Position numbers and translations under genes: made by a program. A DNA stretch of 64,000 nucleotides from positions 5,576,001 to 5,640,000 of the forward strand of contig NZ_CP050296.1 of assembly GCF_014189455.1 (NCBI RefSeq), given 5' to 3'. The notes under the pieces were generated by a model. It searched no databases, was not told where the DNA came from, and was given only the letters and a program-made list of their open reading frames with translations. The DNA comes from Mesorhizobium huakuii. Its GTDB lineage: Bacteria > Pseudomonadota > Alphaproteobacteria > Rhizobiales > Rhizobiaceae. Numbering within the stretch: the first letter of the stretch is position 1; each line of letters begins with the position of its first letter. Shown piece after piece: positions 18,000 to 25,054 of this stretch.

Positions 18000-19262
18000 A
18001 TGACTACCCCTGCTTTGTCGGATCGCAACTTGCGTATCCCGGATCGCAATTTGCGTATCCCCGAACGCGACACGCGTATCTCAGATCGCGATACGCGTAT
18101 CTCGGATCGCGACACGCGTATCGATGTGCTGCGCGCGCTAGCGCTGCTCACCATTTTCGTCGACCATGTGCCGGGCACGGCTTTTGAGGCCTTCACCTAC
18201 AAGAATTTCGGCTTCTCGGATGCGGCCGAGGCATTCGTGCTGATTTCCGGCATCTCGGTTGCACTCGCTTATGGAACGAAGTTCCGGCCGGGTGGCCGGC
18301 TTCTGGCGACATTGAAGATGTGGCGGCGGGCAGGCATGCTCTACATCGCCCATATCGTCACGACGATGGCGGTGATCGCCCTGTTCTGCGCCGTGGCGGT
18401 GTTCACCAGGCGGCCGGAACTGCTGAAACTGATCAACATCGAGCCGTTGATGAAGAACACGCCGGAAGTGCTGGTCGGCATCGTCACGCTCGGCCATCAG
18501 CTTGGCTACAACAACATCCTGCCGGTCTATGCCGCGCTGCTTTTGATGGCGCCGGTCTTCGTCCTGTTCATCAGCTACCGGCCCGTCGCGGCGCTGGTCG
18601 CGTCCGCTGCGCTGTGGCTTGTCGCCGGCATCTGGCAGATAGCCCCGCCCAACTATCCCGAGCCCGGCTTCTGGTTCCTGAACCCTCTGTCCTGGCAGTT
18701 CCTGTTCAACATCGGCTTGGCCGCCATGCTGCATGTCAGGCGCGGCGGCGCCATTCCGGTCAATCGCTGGCTGGTCGGCGCCGCCGCGGCCTATGTGGCG
18801 ACGGCGCTGGTCTGGGTGCACAGCCCGCTGTGGGGACAGATAACCTGGTTCAAGCTGCCGGTGGTGATCGGCGGCTTCGACAAGACCTTCCTGTCCCTGC
18901 CGCGGCTGCTGCATATCCTGGCGGTGAGCTACCTCATCGTCGCCTTGCCGGCGCTGTCGAACCTCTTCCGCACCAGCCCTGACCATCCGTTGGCGATACT
19001 CGGTAAGCGCTCACTGCCGGTCTTCATCGCCGGCACGGTGATCGCCATGGTCGCGCAGGTGATGAAACTGATCAATCCGGGCGGGCTTGCCTACGACACC
19101 TTGCTGCTATCAGCCGGCATCGCCATGCAGTTCGCGCTGGCCTTCTATCTTGAGTGGCTGTCGACCATCGGCGGCTCGGGCAAGGTCCGCACGGCGCAAA
19201 AGGATGTCGCGCCGGTCCGTGCGTCTTTCGGCATCTCCGCCATGGCAAGGGTCAATCGCTGA
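18000..19262 (+). CDS. OpgC-domain membrane acyltransferase-like protein with N-terminal heptapeptide repeats
   Basis: 420 aa. After a short leader the protein contains about five copies of a heptapeptide of type (S/P)-(D/E)-R-(N/D)-(L/T)-R-I (residues about 6-41). Then comes the OpgC domain (PF10129): RIDVLRALALLTIFVDHVPGTAFEAFTYKNFGFSDAAEAFVLISG with the conserved Asp, His and Phe residues, followed by about ten transmembrane helices. OpgC succinylates periplasmic glucans in Proteobacteria; this is one of several rhizobial paralogues, so the acceptor is uncertain. The start is the ATG at 18000; a TTG at 17994 is possible. The repeat has matching DNA periodicity (21 bp) and could vary in copy number. 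Confidence 0.88.
   Translation: MTTPALSDRNLRIPDRNLRIPERDTRISDRDTRISDRDTRIDVLRALALLTIFVDHVPGTAFEAFTYKNFGFSDAAEAFVLISGISVALAYGTKFRPGGRLLATLKMWRRAGMLYIAHIVTTMAVIALFCAVAVFTRRPELLKLINIEPLMKNTPEVLVGIVTLGHQLGYNNILPVYAALLLMAPVFVLFISYRPVAALVASAALWLVAGIWQIAPPNYPEPGFWFLNPLSWQFLFNIGLAAMLHVRRGGAIPVNRWLVGAAAAYVATALVWVHSPLWGQITWFKLPVVIGGFDKTFLSLPRLLHILAVSYLIVALPALSNLFRTSPDHPLAILGKRSLPVFIAGTVIAMVAQVMKLINPGGLAYDTLLLSAGIAMQFALAFYLEWLSTIGGSGKVRTAQKDVAPVRASFGISAMARVNR
18018..18123 (+). repeat. 21-bp coding tandem repeat in the OpgC-like gene
   Basis: Five consecutive degenerate 21-bp units built around GATCGCGACACGCGTATC (GATCGCAACTTGCGTATC in the first copies). They encode the heptapeptides DRNLRIP, DRNLRIP, ERDTRIS, DRDTRIS and DRDTRID. 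The later copies are more alike at the DNA level than the earlier ones, consistent with recent unit duplication. Confidence 0.9.
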
Positions 19263-19273
19263 GAGGCGTGGTT

Positions 19274-20350
19274 TCAGCCGCGCGGCGAAGCCGACGAGGC
19301 GCGCACGATCAATTCGACTGGCAGTTGCTGGCGATTTGTCGCGCCGTCGTTTTCCAGGATCGCCTTGACGGCGAGACGGCCCATCTTGGCAATCGGCTGG
19401 GCGATAGTGGTCAAAGGTGGCTCGGATACCGCGGCTTCCGGAACGCCATCGAACCCGACGACAGAGACATCGTTGGGGACGTTCAGCTTGCGCGCGCTCA
19501 GCCATTCGAGCGCCGCCAGCGCCATTCTGTCCGACATCGCCAGGATCGCCGTCGGGGGGTGGGCAGAGCCGAAGATGATCTCGAGTCCCGCCTTTGTGCT
19601 GGCCGCATCATTGGCGGTTGCGTAGACGGGCACACTGGATGTGTTGATGCCGACCCGCGAAAGCTCCTTGAAATAGCCGGTGAGGCGGTCGCGTGTTCCC
19701 GCATACACGGCGGTCTGAACCTGCTCGGGCGAAACAAGGCCGGTTCTCCCGTCGACAAAGGGCAACGCCAGCACGGCAAAGCGGCGGTGTCCAAGATCGG
19801 TGAGATGGCGCGCCGCCATGGCGGCACCGGCGACATTGTCGATGCCGATCGCCGCGACCGCCCCATCCTCGGAGTCCAGGTCGAGCGCCACAAAGGGCAA
19901 TTTGCGCTCACGTGCCAGTTCCACCAGACGCGACCCGCCTTCGATGCAGAAAACGATAAAGCCGTCGACCAGGGCGCTCTGGATGTTCCAGGCGAGCTGT
20001 TCGTTGTTGGCGGCCGAAACCAGTGAGATGCCGGCTCCCGTTGCATCGCAGGCCTGCGAGATGCTCGCCATCATGACGCGCGCGAAGGGATCGTCGAAGA
20101 AGTAGGAGAGGGGCTCGGCCGTGGCGACGCCAATGGCGTTGACCTTGCCGGCCCGCAACAGGCGACCCTTGGGATCCGGCCCGCCATAGCCCATCGCCTC
20201 GGCCGCGGCCTTCACCCGTTCGCGGACTTCCTCGCGCACGATCTCCGGGCGGCTGAAGACATTGGACGCGGTGCCGTGCGAAACTCCTGCCGCCTTGGCG
20301 ATGTCGGCCAGCCGGACGGGTCTTCGATTGCCTGCGGTGAGTGACGCCAT
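19274..20350 (-). CDS. LacI family transcriptional regulator
   Basis: 358 aa. The N-terminal helix-turn-helix VRLADIAKAAGVSHGTASNVFSRP and hinge (about residues 9-62) are followed by a periplasmic-binding-like effector domain (about 68-340) with the family motif FVALDLDSEDGAVAAIGIDNVAGAAMAARHL and the dimer segment AILAMSDRMALAALEWL. Such proteins usually bind a sugar and repress by occupying palindromic operators. Three near-identical 14-15 bp sites of LacI type occur just upstream (20408, 20456 and 20684), in front of itself and of two tiny divergent genes. No sugar catabolic or transport genes are adjacent, so the inducer is unknown. The ATG at 20350 was chosen; the open frame extends 15 codons further. 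Confidence 0.92.
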   Translation of the reverse strand: MASLTAGNRRPVRLADIAKAAGVSHGTASNVFSRPEIVREEVRERVKAAAEAMGYGGPDPKGRLLRAGKVNAIGVATAEPLSYFFDDPFARVMMASISQACDATGAGISLVSAANNEQLAWNIQSALVDGFIVFCIEGGSRLVELARERKLPFVALDLDSEDGAVAAIGIDNVAGAAMAARHLTDLGHRRFAVLALPFVDGRTGLVSPEQVQTAVYAGTRDRLTGYFKELSRVGINTSSVPVYATANDAASTKAGLEIIFGSAHPPTAILAMSDRMALAALEWLSARKLNVPNDVSVVGFDGVPEAAVSEPPLTTIAQPIAKMGRLAVKAILENDGATNRQQLPVELIVRASSASPRG

Positions 20351-20407
20351 TGTGCGTGCCTCCTGACATGCATTTAGCACGTTCCGGATTTGCATCTAGC
20401 ACTTTCG

Positions 20408-20422
20408 TTGGATCGATTCAAA
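20408..20422. promoter_or_regulatory. LacI-type operator O1
   Basis: TTGGATCGATTCAAA is a near-palindrome centred on ATCGAT with the central CG typical of LacI-family sites. It lies 58 bases upstream of the LacI ATG, which fits autoregulation. Confidence 0.75.
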
Positions 20423-20455
20423 TTTTGCTTGACCGGAAATGCTTGGAGGTCTACG

Positions 20456-20470
20456 TTTGAATCGATCCAA
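20456..20470. promoter_or_regulatory. LacI-type operator O2
   Basis: TTTGAATCGATCCAA is the exact reverse complement of O1. Its centre is 48 bases away, and it stands 43 bases before the first micro-gene. The pair could be bridged by one regulator or serve the two divergent promoters separately. Confidence 0.75.
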
Positions 20471-20513
20471 AGCGGCAGACTTGTTCTGCGAAACGGCCCT
20501 GGGGAGGTGCGCC

Positions 20514-20657
20514 ATGCATCCCGTCGATTATCTGTTCGAAGACATCTATCGCAACGACTGGAGCATCGGGTCGGGTACCGACAGGTCCAGGCGCCGGGGC
20601 AGGACCGGCCCATGGATTCGCGACCTTCGCTTCCTTGTGAAGCGTAAGCGGAGCTGA
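20514..20657 (+). CDS. micro-protein 1 (47 aa, LFEDIYRN family), unknown function
   Basis: 47 aa starting MHPVDYLFEDIYRNDWSIG and ending in an Arg/Lys-rich tail (RSRRRGRTGPW...VKRKRS). A strong Shine-Dalgarno, GGGGAGGT, ends 5 bases before the ATG. The gene has a paralogue 52 bases downstream with the same start and core. I know of no named family. The acidic-aromatic N-terminus and basic C-terminus give no membrane segment or signal peptide, so a soluble cytoplasmic or nucleic-acid/protein-binding peptide is likely. It is divergent from the LacI gene and preceded by operator O2. The reality of the gene rests on the paralogy, the ribosome site and the operator. Confidence 0.75.
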   Translation: MHPVDYLFEDIYRNDWSIGSGTDRSRRRGRTGPWIRDLRFLVKRKRS

Positions 20658-20683
20658 TCGGCGCGTTTCTTTTGCGCCTGCCG

Positions 20684-20699
20684 ATTGGATCGATTCAAT
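20684..20699. promoter_or_regulatory. LacI-type operator O3
   Basis: ATTGGATCGATTCAAT shares the 14-base core of O1 and O2. It sits between the two micro-genes, ending only 10 bases before the second ATG and abutting its ribosome site, so the second gene may have its own promoter or be subject to a roadblock. Confidence 0.75.
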
Positions 20700-20709
20700 G
20701 GAGAAAACC

Positions 20710-20859
20710 ATGCATCCCATCAAACATTTGTTCGAGGACATCTATCGCAACTACTGGGGCATCGCGCCGGCCGCCGAGCGGCCGAAGATGCGGCGCCTGA
20801 CGAAGCCGGCCGCGCGCAATCGCGATCTCTGGGTCCGCACCGAACGTCCCCGGGATTGA
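20710..20859 (+). CDS. micro-protein 2 (49 aa, LFEDIYRN family), unknown function
   Basis: 49 aa starting MHPIKHLFEDIYRNYWGIA, followed by a basic stretch (ERPKMRRLTKPAARNRD) and the ending RTERPRD. It matches micro-protein 1 at M-H-P, L-F-E-D-I-Y-R-N and W; after residue 17 the two diverge except for their basic character. A GGAG ribosome site lies 6-9 bases before the ATG. The conserved N-terminal core with a variable basic tail suggests one binding interface that is shared and one that differs. There are no hydrophobic helices. It stands just downstream of operator O3. Confidence 0.75.
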   Translation: MHPIKHLFEDIYRNYWGIAPAAERPKMRRLTKPAARNRDLWVRTERPRD

Positions 20860-20871
20860 TCCTACTTGGCC

Positions 20872-21231
20872 TCAGGAGCGCGGGCGTAGCAGGGCAGAAA
20901 TGGCTATCCCCAGCCAGCCGGCGATGAGCAGTGTGCCTCCGATCGGCGCCGACATCGGAAACAGTCTCGATCCGAGGAAATCGCGAGCGAGAAGATCGCC
21001 CGCGAAAAGCAGGAGCCCGATAAGCAGGACGACGCTCGCGATCCGCAGGCAGCGATTCGCGCCGATGAGGCCGACGGCGAGGAAGACCGGCGCATGCATC
21101 AGGAGGAACGACGCGGCCGTGCCGGTGAAGGCACCGCCGCGATGCGCGGCGGCAGCCGACAGCGCCACGCCCGCCGCACCGACAAGACCGCCGGCAAATA
21201 CAAGGATACGGCTGGGGTCGGCGGAATTCAT
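20872..21231 (-). CDS. DUF423 family small membrane protein
   Basis: 119 aa with four predicted helices (ILVFAGGLVGAAGVALSAAAAH, FLLMHAPVFLAVGLIGA, IASVVLLIGLLLFAGDLLA, SAPIGGTLLIAGWLGIAISALL). The order and the motif AAAAH..G plus the final APIGGTLLIAGW are typical of DUF423 (PF04241, YwdK-like). Function unknown. It ends 12 bases from the end of micro-gene 2 on the opposite strand, so the two converge. Confidence 0.88.
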   Translation of the reverse strand: MNSADPSRILVFAGGLVGAAGVALSAAAAHRGGAFTGTAASFLLMHAPVFLAVGLIGANRCLRIASVVLLIGLLLFAGDLLARDFLGSRLFPMSAPIGGTLLIAGWLGIAISALLRPRS

Positions 21232-21267
21232 GTCGGCTGGTTCCCTCTTGCAACGATCTGGAGCCGC

Positions 21268-22521
21268 TCAGGACTCACTGGCTTCCAGCGCCATATGCCG
21301 TGTGCGTCGCGACTGGACAATCCAGTTGTAGACGGCGCCGCCGGCCATCAGGGCCGATGTGCCGAGAAACACCGCCCGCATGCCGAAGTGGCCGCCGACG
21401 AAGCCGCCGGTCAATGGTCCCGCAACCTGCCCGACATATTGCGCCGAGATTGCCAGGCCAAGCACATTGCCGCCGACGCCGTCCGGGATGTTGTGGCGGA
21501 TGACACTGGTGATGCAGGGCAGCAGGCCGCCGAGCGCCAGGCCCATCAGGAAGCGCAACCCGATCAGTTGCCAGCCATTGGTGACGAAGGCTTGCGGAAT
21601 GAGCAGCAGGGCAGAGACGGCCAACGCCCCGACGACGACGTTCCAGTGACCGACGCGGTCAGCAAGCTTGCCGAGCCATGACGCCGACAGGATGGTGCCC
21701 AGCGCCGCTGCCGACATCACCACGCCGGCGACCATCGTCACCCGGCTCGGATCCTCGATGAGCTGCTGCACATAGACTGTGATGATCGGCTCGATCGACA
21801 TGGTAGCGAAGGCGAGCAGCATGCCGGTTGCCAGCATGGCCACGACCGGGCGCTTGTCGGGGATCTGCGACCAGCCGCTTTTCGGCTTTGCCGTCGACGC
21901 GGCTTTGGCCGGCTTCAGGCGCGTGGTCTCCTTGATCAGGAAGGTCGTTGCCAGGAAAGCCAGGAAGATGACGCCGCCGGACAACAGGAAGGTGGCGCGA
22001 ATGCCGATCACCGGCGGCAGCGCGCCGCCGAGCAGGGGCCCGACCAGCGAACCGGCCGTGATCCCCGCCGACAGGACGCCCAGCGCCCAGCCAGAGCGGT
22101 CCTTCGGCGTCTGCATGGCCACCAGTATGGTCGATCCCGAGGAATAGCCGCCGGCAAAGCCGATCAGCAGGCGCAGCAGCACCAGTTGCCAGACCGTCTC
22201 GACCATGCCCGTCAGCGACATGCAGATCGCCATGCCGAAGCTGGCGCGCACCAGCATCACCTTGCGGCCGTAGCGGTCACCCAGCCGCCCCCATAACGGC
22301 GCGACCAGGGCCGCCGCGAAGAAGGTGGCGCCATAGGCGATGCCGGACCATTGTACGATCGCCGCATGGCCCTGAGCGCCGAGCTGTTCGACATAGAGCG
22401 GCAGGAAAGGCAACAGCAGGGTCATGGCGATGAGCGTGCTGAACGAGCCGGCGAAACAGACGGCGAGATTGCGCCGCCAGTGGATGTTGTAGCCGCTTTG
22501 TTGCGTGTCTTCCTGTGCCAT
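21268..22521 (-). CDS. MFS transporter (multidrug or sugar efflux type)
   Basis: 417 aa with twelve helices and the MFS motif A, PLWGRLGDRYGRKVML, after helix 2, plus the related WLGKLADRVGHWN after helix 8. The N-terminal motif and length fit drug:H+ antiporters of the DHA1 group. The start is the ATG at 22521; the frame stays open far upstream on the antisense of the GntR gene, but those residues are not real. It is divergent from a GntR regulator with a GGATACCA/TGGTATCC operator between them, which suggests ligand-controlled export. Substrate unknown. Confidence 0.9.
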   Translation of the reverse strand: MAQEDTQQSGYNIHWRRNLAVCFAGSFSTLIAMTLLLPFLPLYVEQLGAQGHAAIVQWSGIAYGATFFAAALVAPLWGRLGDRYGRKVMLVRASFGMAICMSLTGMVETVWQLVLLRLLIGFAGGYSSGSTILVAMQTPKDRSGWALGVLSAGITAGSLVGPLLGGALPPVIGIRATFLLSGGVIFLAFLATTFLIKETTRLKPAKAASTAKPKSGWSQIPDKRPVVAMLATGMLLAFATMSIEPIITVYVQQLIEDPSRVTMVAGVVMSAAALGTILSASWLGKLADRVGHWNVVVGALAVSALLLIPQAFVTNGWQLIGLRFLMGLALGGLLPCITSVIRHNIPDGVGGNVLGLAISAQYVGQVAGPLTGGFVGGHFGMRAVFLGTSALMAGGAVYNWIVQSRRTRHMALEASES

Positions 22522-22552
22522 GTCCTGCCTGCCCGATATCCGCGCTTGTTGC

Positions 22553-22584
22553 GGATACCATTTTGGGATACCAAACTGGTATCC
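22553..22584. promoter_or_regulatory. GntR operator between divergent MFS and GntR genes
   Basis: GGATACCA at 22553-22560 and again at 22566-22573 is followed by its exact reverse complement TGGTATCC at 22577-22584. The last two form an inverted repeat with a 3-base spacer, typical of GntR/FadR-class (FCD) sites with the -GGTA/TACC- core. The position between the divergent starts fits control of both genes. Confidence 0.8.
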
Positions 22585-22638
22585 GTCATCAACTCCAACC
22601 CGGCTGCTGTCAATGCGGCTTCGGAACAAGGAAGCGCG

Positions 22639-23304
22639 ATGTCGCAGATGCAGAATGTCGAACGGCAGTTGCGCGAGATGATTCTTGGGCTGGAGATCGG
22701 TCCAGGCGAGAAACTGACCGAGCGCTGGATCGAAGGCCGCTTCGGCGCCTCGCGCACACCGGTCAGGGCAGCTCTGCTGCGGCTGGAGACCGAGGGGCTG
22801 GTGGGCAGGGACGGCCGCGGCTGGACGGTGTCGCCCATCAACCTCGCCGAGCTCGAGCAGATCGCGGTCTATCGCGAAGCGGTCGAGGTCGCGGCGCTGC
22901 GGCTGACATGCACGCACGCCGACGGCAATGCCATCGATGTCATCGAGGCGATGCTCGATTCCTGCGACGAAAGCACTGCGCGGGAGGAATGGCATCGTGT
23001 CGGCATGGATTTTCACATCGAACTGGCGCGCCTGTCGGGCAATGAATTCCTGTTCAGGGCTGTGCGCGATGCCATGACGCGCCTGTCGCGCGCCCGCTGG
23101 CTGGAGGTGCGTGACGAGGCGGCCCTTGGCCGCGCCTGGGCCGAACATCGCGCCATTCTGGCGGCCACGCGCCTTGGCGATGCCGATGAAGCGGCGCGCC
23201 GGCTTTCAGCCCACATCGTCGGCAGCCGCGATCGGCTGGTGACGTCGCTCGCCAACGACCGACGCGGTCTTCGCGCCAGGGGCTTTGCCGTCGTGGCCGC
23301 TTAA
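22639..23304 (+). CDS. GntR family (FCD domain) transcriptional regulator
   Basis: 221 aa. The winged helix (residues about 5-68) has VERQLREMILGLEIGPGEKLTERWIEGRFGASRTPVRAALLRLETEGLV. The FCD effector domain (about 75-205) has REAVEVAALRL, the DxxxH motif MDFHIELARLSGN and the closing HRAILAATRLGDADEAARRLSAHI, including the metal-binding Asp and His positions. It probably represses the divergent MFS gene and itself. An AAGGAAG ribosome site supports the ATG at 22639. Confidence 0.93.
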   Translation: MSQMQNVERQLREMILGLEIGPGEKLTERWIEGRFGASRTPVRAALLRLETEGLVGRDGRGWTVSPINLAELEQIAVYREAVEVAALRLTCTHADGNAIDVIEAMLDSCDESTAREEWHRVGMDFHIELARLSGNEFLFRAVRDAMTRLSRARWLEVRDEAALGRAWAEHRAILAATRLGDADEAARRLSAHIVGSRDRLVTSLANDRRGLRARGFAVVAA

Positions 23305-23407
23305 CGCAGGTGCAAGGGCAGGGCGCTCGGCGGGCAAAAGAGGCGGCGTCTGACGCGAAGCACACTTTCGGCCTCGCTTCGCGGATGCCGATGGCGTAAG
23401 AGCGGCG

Positions 23408-23668
23408 ATGGAAAACAACCGATTTGAAACACCCGTGACCGTCAAGTCCGTCACGGCAGGAAGCACCCAGCTCCTGCGCACGGCCCGTGAGGCTTCCGAT
23501 TACCTGCTCAACAGCTGGCCCGGCAAGCGCAGCCCCAAGCATCGCGCAGCGCTGCAGGCCTGCCACGACGCGCTGGCCGGCGACAAGCCGGCGATGAACG
23601 CCCGCCGCGCCTTCATCGCCGCGGCGCGTGAAGTGGACGTTTTTGTCAGCGACAAGGCGCCCGCCTGA
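23408..23668 (+). CDS. DUF982 domain protein
   Basis: 86 aa. The pattern FETPVTV..AGSTQLLRTAREASDYLLNSWPGKRSPKHRAALQACHDALAG identifies DUF982 (PF06169), a family expanded in rhizobia, where genomes carry many copies. Function unknown. It ends before a perfect hairpin terminator shared with a convergent small gene. Confidence 0.9.
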   Translation: MENNRFETPVTVKSVTAGSTQLLRTAREASDYLLNSWPGKRSPKHRAALQACHDALAGDKPAMNARRAFIAAAREVDVFVSDKAPA

Positions 23669-23693
23669 CGCAGGGCGACAACCTGGATTGAGG

Positions 23694-23720
23694 CAAGGCC
23701 CGCATATGCGGGCCTTTTGC
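23694..23720. terminator. bidirectional hairpin terminator
   Basis: AAGGCCCGCATATGCGGGCCTT is a perfect self-complementary stem followed by T-runs on both strands. It lies between the convergent DUF982 gene and a small basic-protein gene. Confidence 0.88.
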
Positions 23721-23722
23721 CG

Positions 23723-23869
23723 TCATTCCGCGGTTTCGGTCTCGACCTCGCCCTCGGGCTTTGAACGTTCGCGCTGGGCAACCTTGGCCGCCAGCTTCTC
23801 GGCCTTCTTCGCCGCCTTCTGCCGGTCGCGTTCCTTGCGTTCCTGATCGTAGTTTGGTGCTCGCGCCAT
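23723..23869 (-). CDS. small highly charged protein of unknown function
   Basis: 48 aa: MARAPNYDQERKERDRQKAA, then a Lys/Ala-rich helix and an acidic tail (PEGEVETETAE). It has an excellent ribosome site, AAGGAG, 6 bases before the ATG at 23869. The composition suggests a single soluble charged helix. Short genes of this type are annotated as hypothetical in rhizobia. Support is codon use, ribosome site and terminator placement rather than homology. Confidence 0.65.
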   Translation of the reverse strand: MARAPNYDQERKERDRQKAAKKAEKLAAKVAQRERSKPEGEVETETAE

Positions 23870-24064
23870 ATCGGCTCCTTTTGTCCTGCCTTGCGGCTCT
23901 GACCCTGCCTAGGAGCATTAGCCGTCAAACACAACAGCTGAAGCGACAGTGCGGGCGCTGCCTCAGAAATCCGAAGGGGCTTGCCAGATCGGCGCCACAA
24001 TGATGTAGGAAACGCCGGGCGCCAGCGTGTTGAGAGCTGCCTGTTTGTTTTGATCAAGTGAATC

Positions 24065-25036
24065 ATGGCCTCAATCGCGCGAACGTCGGCAAAGGTTTTC
24101 TACTATGCGCGAAACGCCGCGCGCGACATCTTTCCACAAGCCCTGTTCCGCCGCAGGCTGGCCGTTCGCCTGGAAAAGGCGAGGCTTTGCGATGAGGCTG
24201 CGCGCCGACGGTTGAACTACTACAACAAGCTGCAGGATGGTTTCGCGCCCAGCGCCAATGCCATGCGCATCAGCAAGCTGCCCTTCACGCCGACCATGTA
24301 CTATTACGACCTGAAGGAATTCGCCCGCTACTTCGACCCCGGATTGCTCATCGACATCGAATTCGGCGACGTCAGGAATGTGCCGAAAGTGCCGACGATC
24401 GTAAAGGACCGGCCGATCCGTGATGATGACAAGAACGCGGTCATCATGAAGCTCGACAAGTTTCGTCACTTCCAGATGCCGGCCGACGCTATCTCGTTCG
24501 GTGACAAGCTGCCGGCCGTGGTCTGGCGCGGCGATCTCAACAATCCGATCAGGACACGGTTTCTGCAAGCGGTGCGCGATCTGCCGTTCTGCGATGCCGG
24601 CTCGCACAAGCCCAACGCGCCGGCCGAATACGCCAAGCCCTTTCTCAGCATCGGCCAGCACCAGCGCTACCGCTACATCGTCTCGCTCGAAGGCAATGAC
24701 GTGGCGACCAACCTCAAATGGATCTTGAACTCGAAGTCGCTCTGCCTGATGCCGCCACCGACATACGAGACATGGTTCGCGGAGCGGCAGCTCGAGGCCA
24801 ATGTCCATTATGTGCCGCTTGATCTGAATTTCGCTGATCTCGGCGAGAAGGTGCGCTATTTCGAACGGCATCCGGCGCAGGCCGAGCGCATCGTCGCCGC
24901 GGCCAACGCCTATTGCCGGAAATTTTCCAATGAGCGAGACGAGCAGGCGATCTCCCTGCTCGTGCTCTACAAATATTTCGTGCTCAGCGGCCAGATCGAA
25001 CCCGATCCCGAACTCTGGCGCTTCATCGAGGGCTAG
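24065..25036 (+). CDS. family 90 glycosyltransferase (LpsA-like)
   Basis: 323 aa matching the GT90/CAP10 group. The segment LPAVVWRGDLNNPIRTRFLQAV holds the conserved WRG, and PFLSIGQHQRYRYIVSLEGNDVATNLKWILNSKSLCLMPPPTYETWF carries the family core YRY...G...A..LKW...SxSL. Bacterial members such as LpsA add sugars to the lipopolysaccharide core. It appears monocistronic with a weak ribosome site, so the ATG at 24065 is likely but not certain. The acceptor and sugar donor cannot be inferred. Confidence 0.85.
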   Translation: MASIARTSAKVFYYARNAARDIFPQALFRRRLAVRLEKARLCDEAARRRLNYYNKLQDGFAPSANAMRISKLPFTPTMYYYDLKEFARYFDPGLLIDIEFGDVRNVPKVPTIVKDRPIRDDDKNAVIMKLDKFRHFQMPADAISFGDKLPAVVWRGDLNNPIRTRFLQAVRDLPFCDAGSHKPNAPAEYAKPFLSIGQHQRYRYIVSLEGNDVATNLKWILNSKSLCLMPPPTYETWFAERQLEANVHYVPLDLNFADLGEKVRYFERHPAQAERIVAAANAYCRKFSNERDEQAISLLVLYKYFVLSGQIEPDPELWRFIEG

Positions 25037-25054
25037 CGCGCCTCCGCCTGATGG

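Noticed and set aside
18018..18123. Short regularly spaced repeats resembling a CRISPR array
   Set aside because: Units are contiguous 21-mers without spacers and encode in-frame heptapeptides of the OpgC-like protein.
22522..23148. N-terminal extension of the MFS frame over the GntR gene
   Set aside because: The extension is antisense to the GntR gene and carries no membrane or MFS pattern; the MFS protein starts at 22521.
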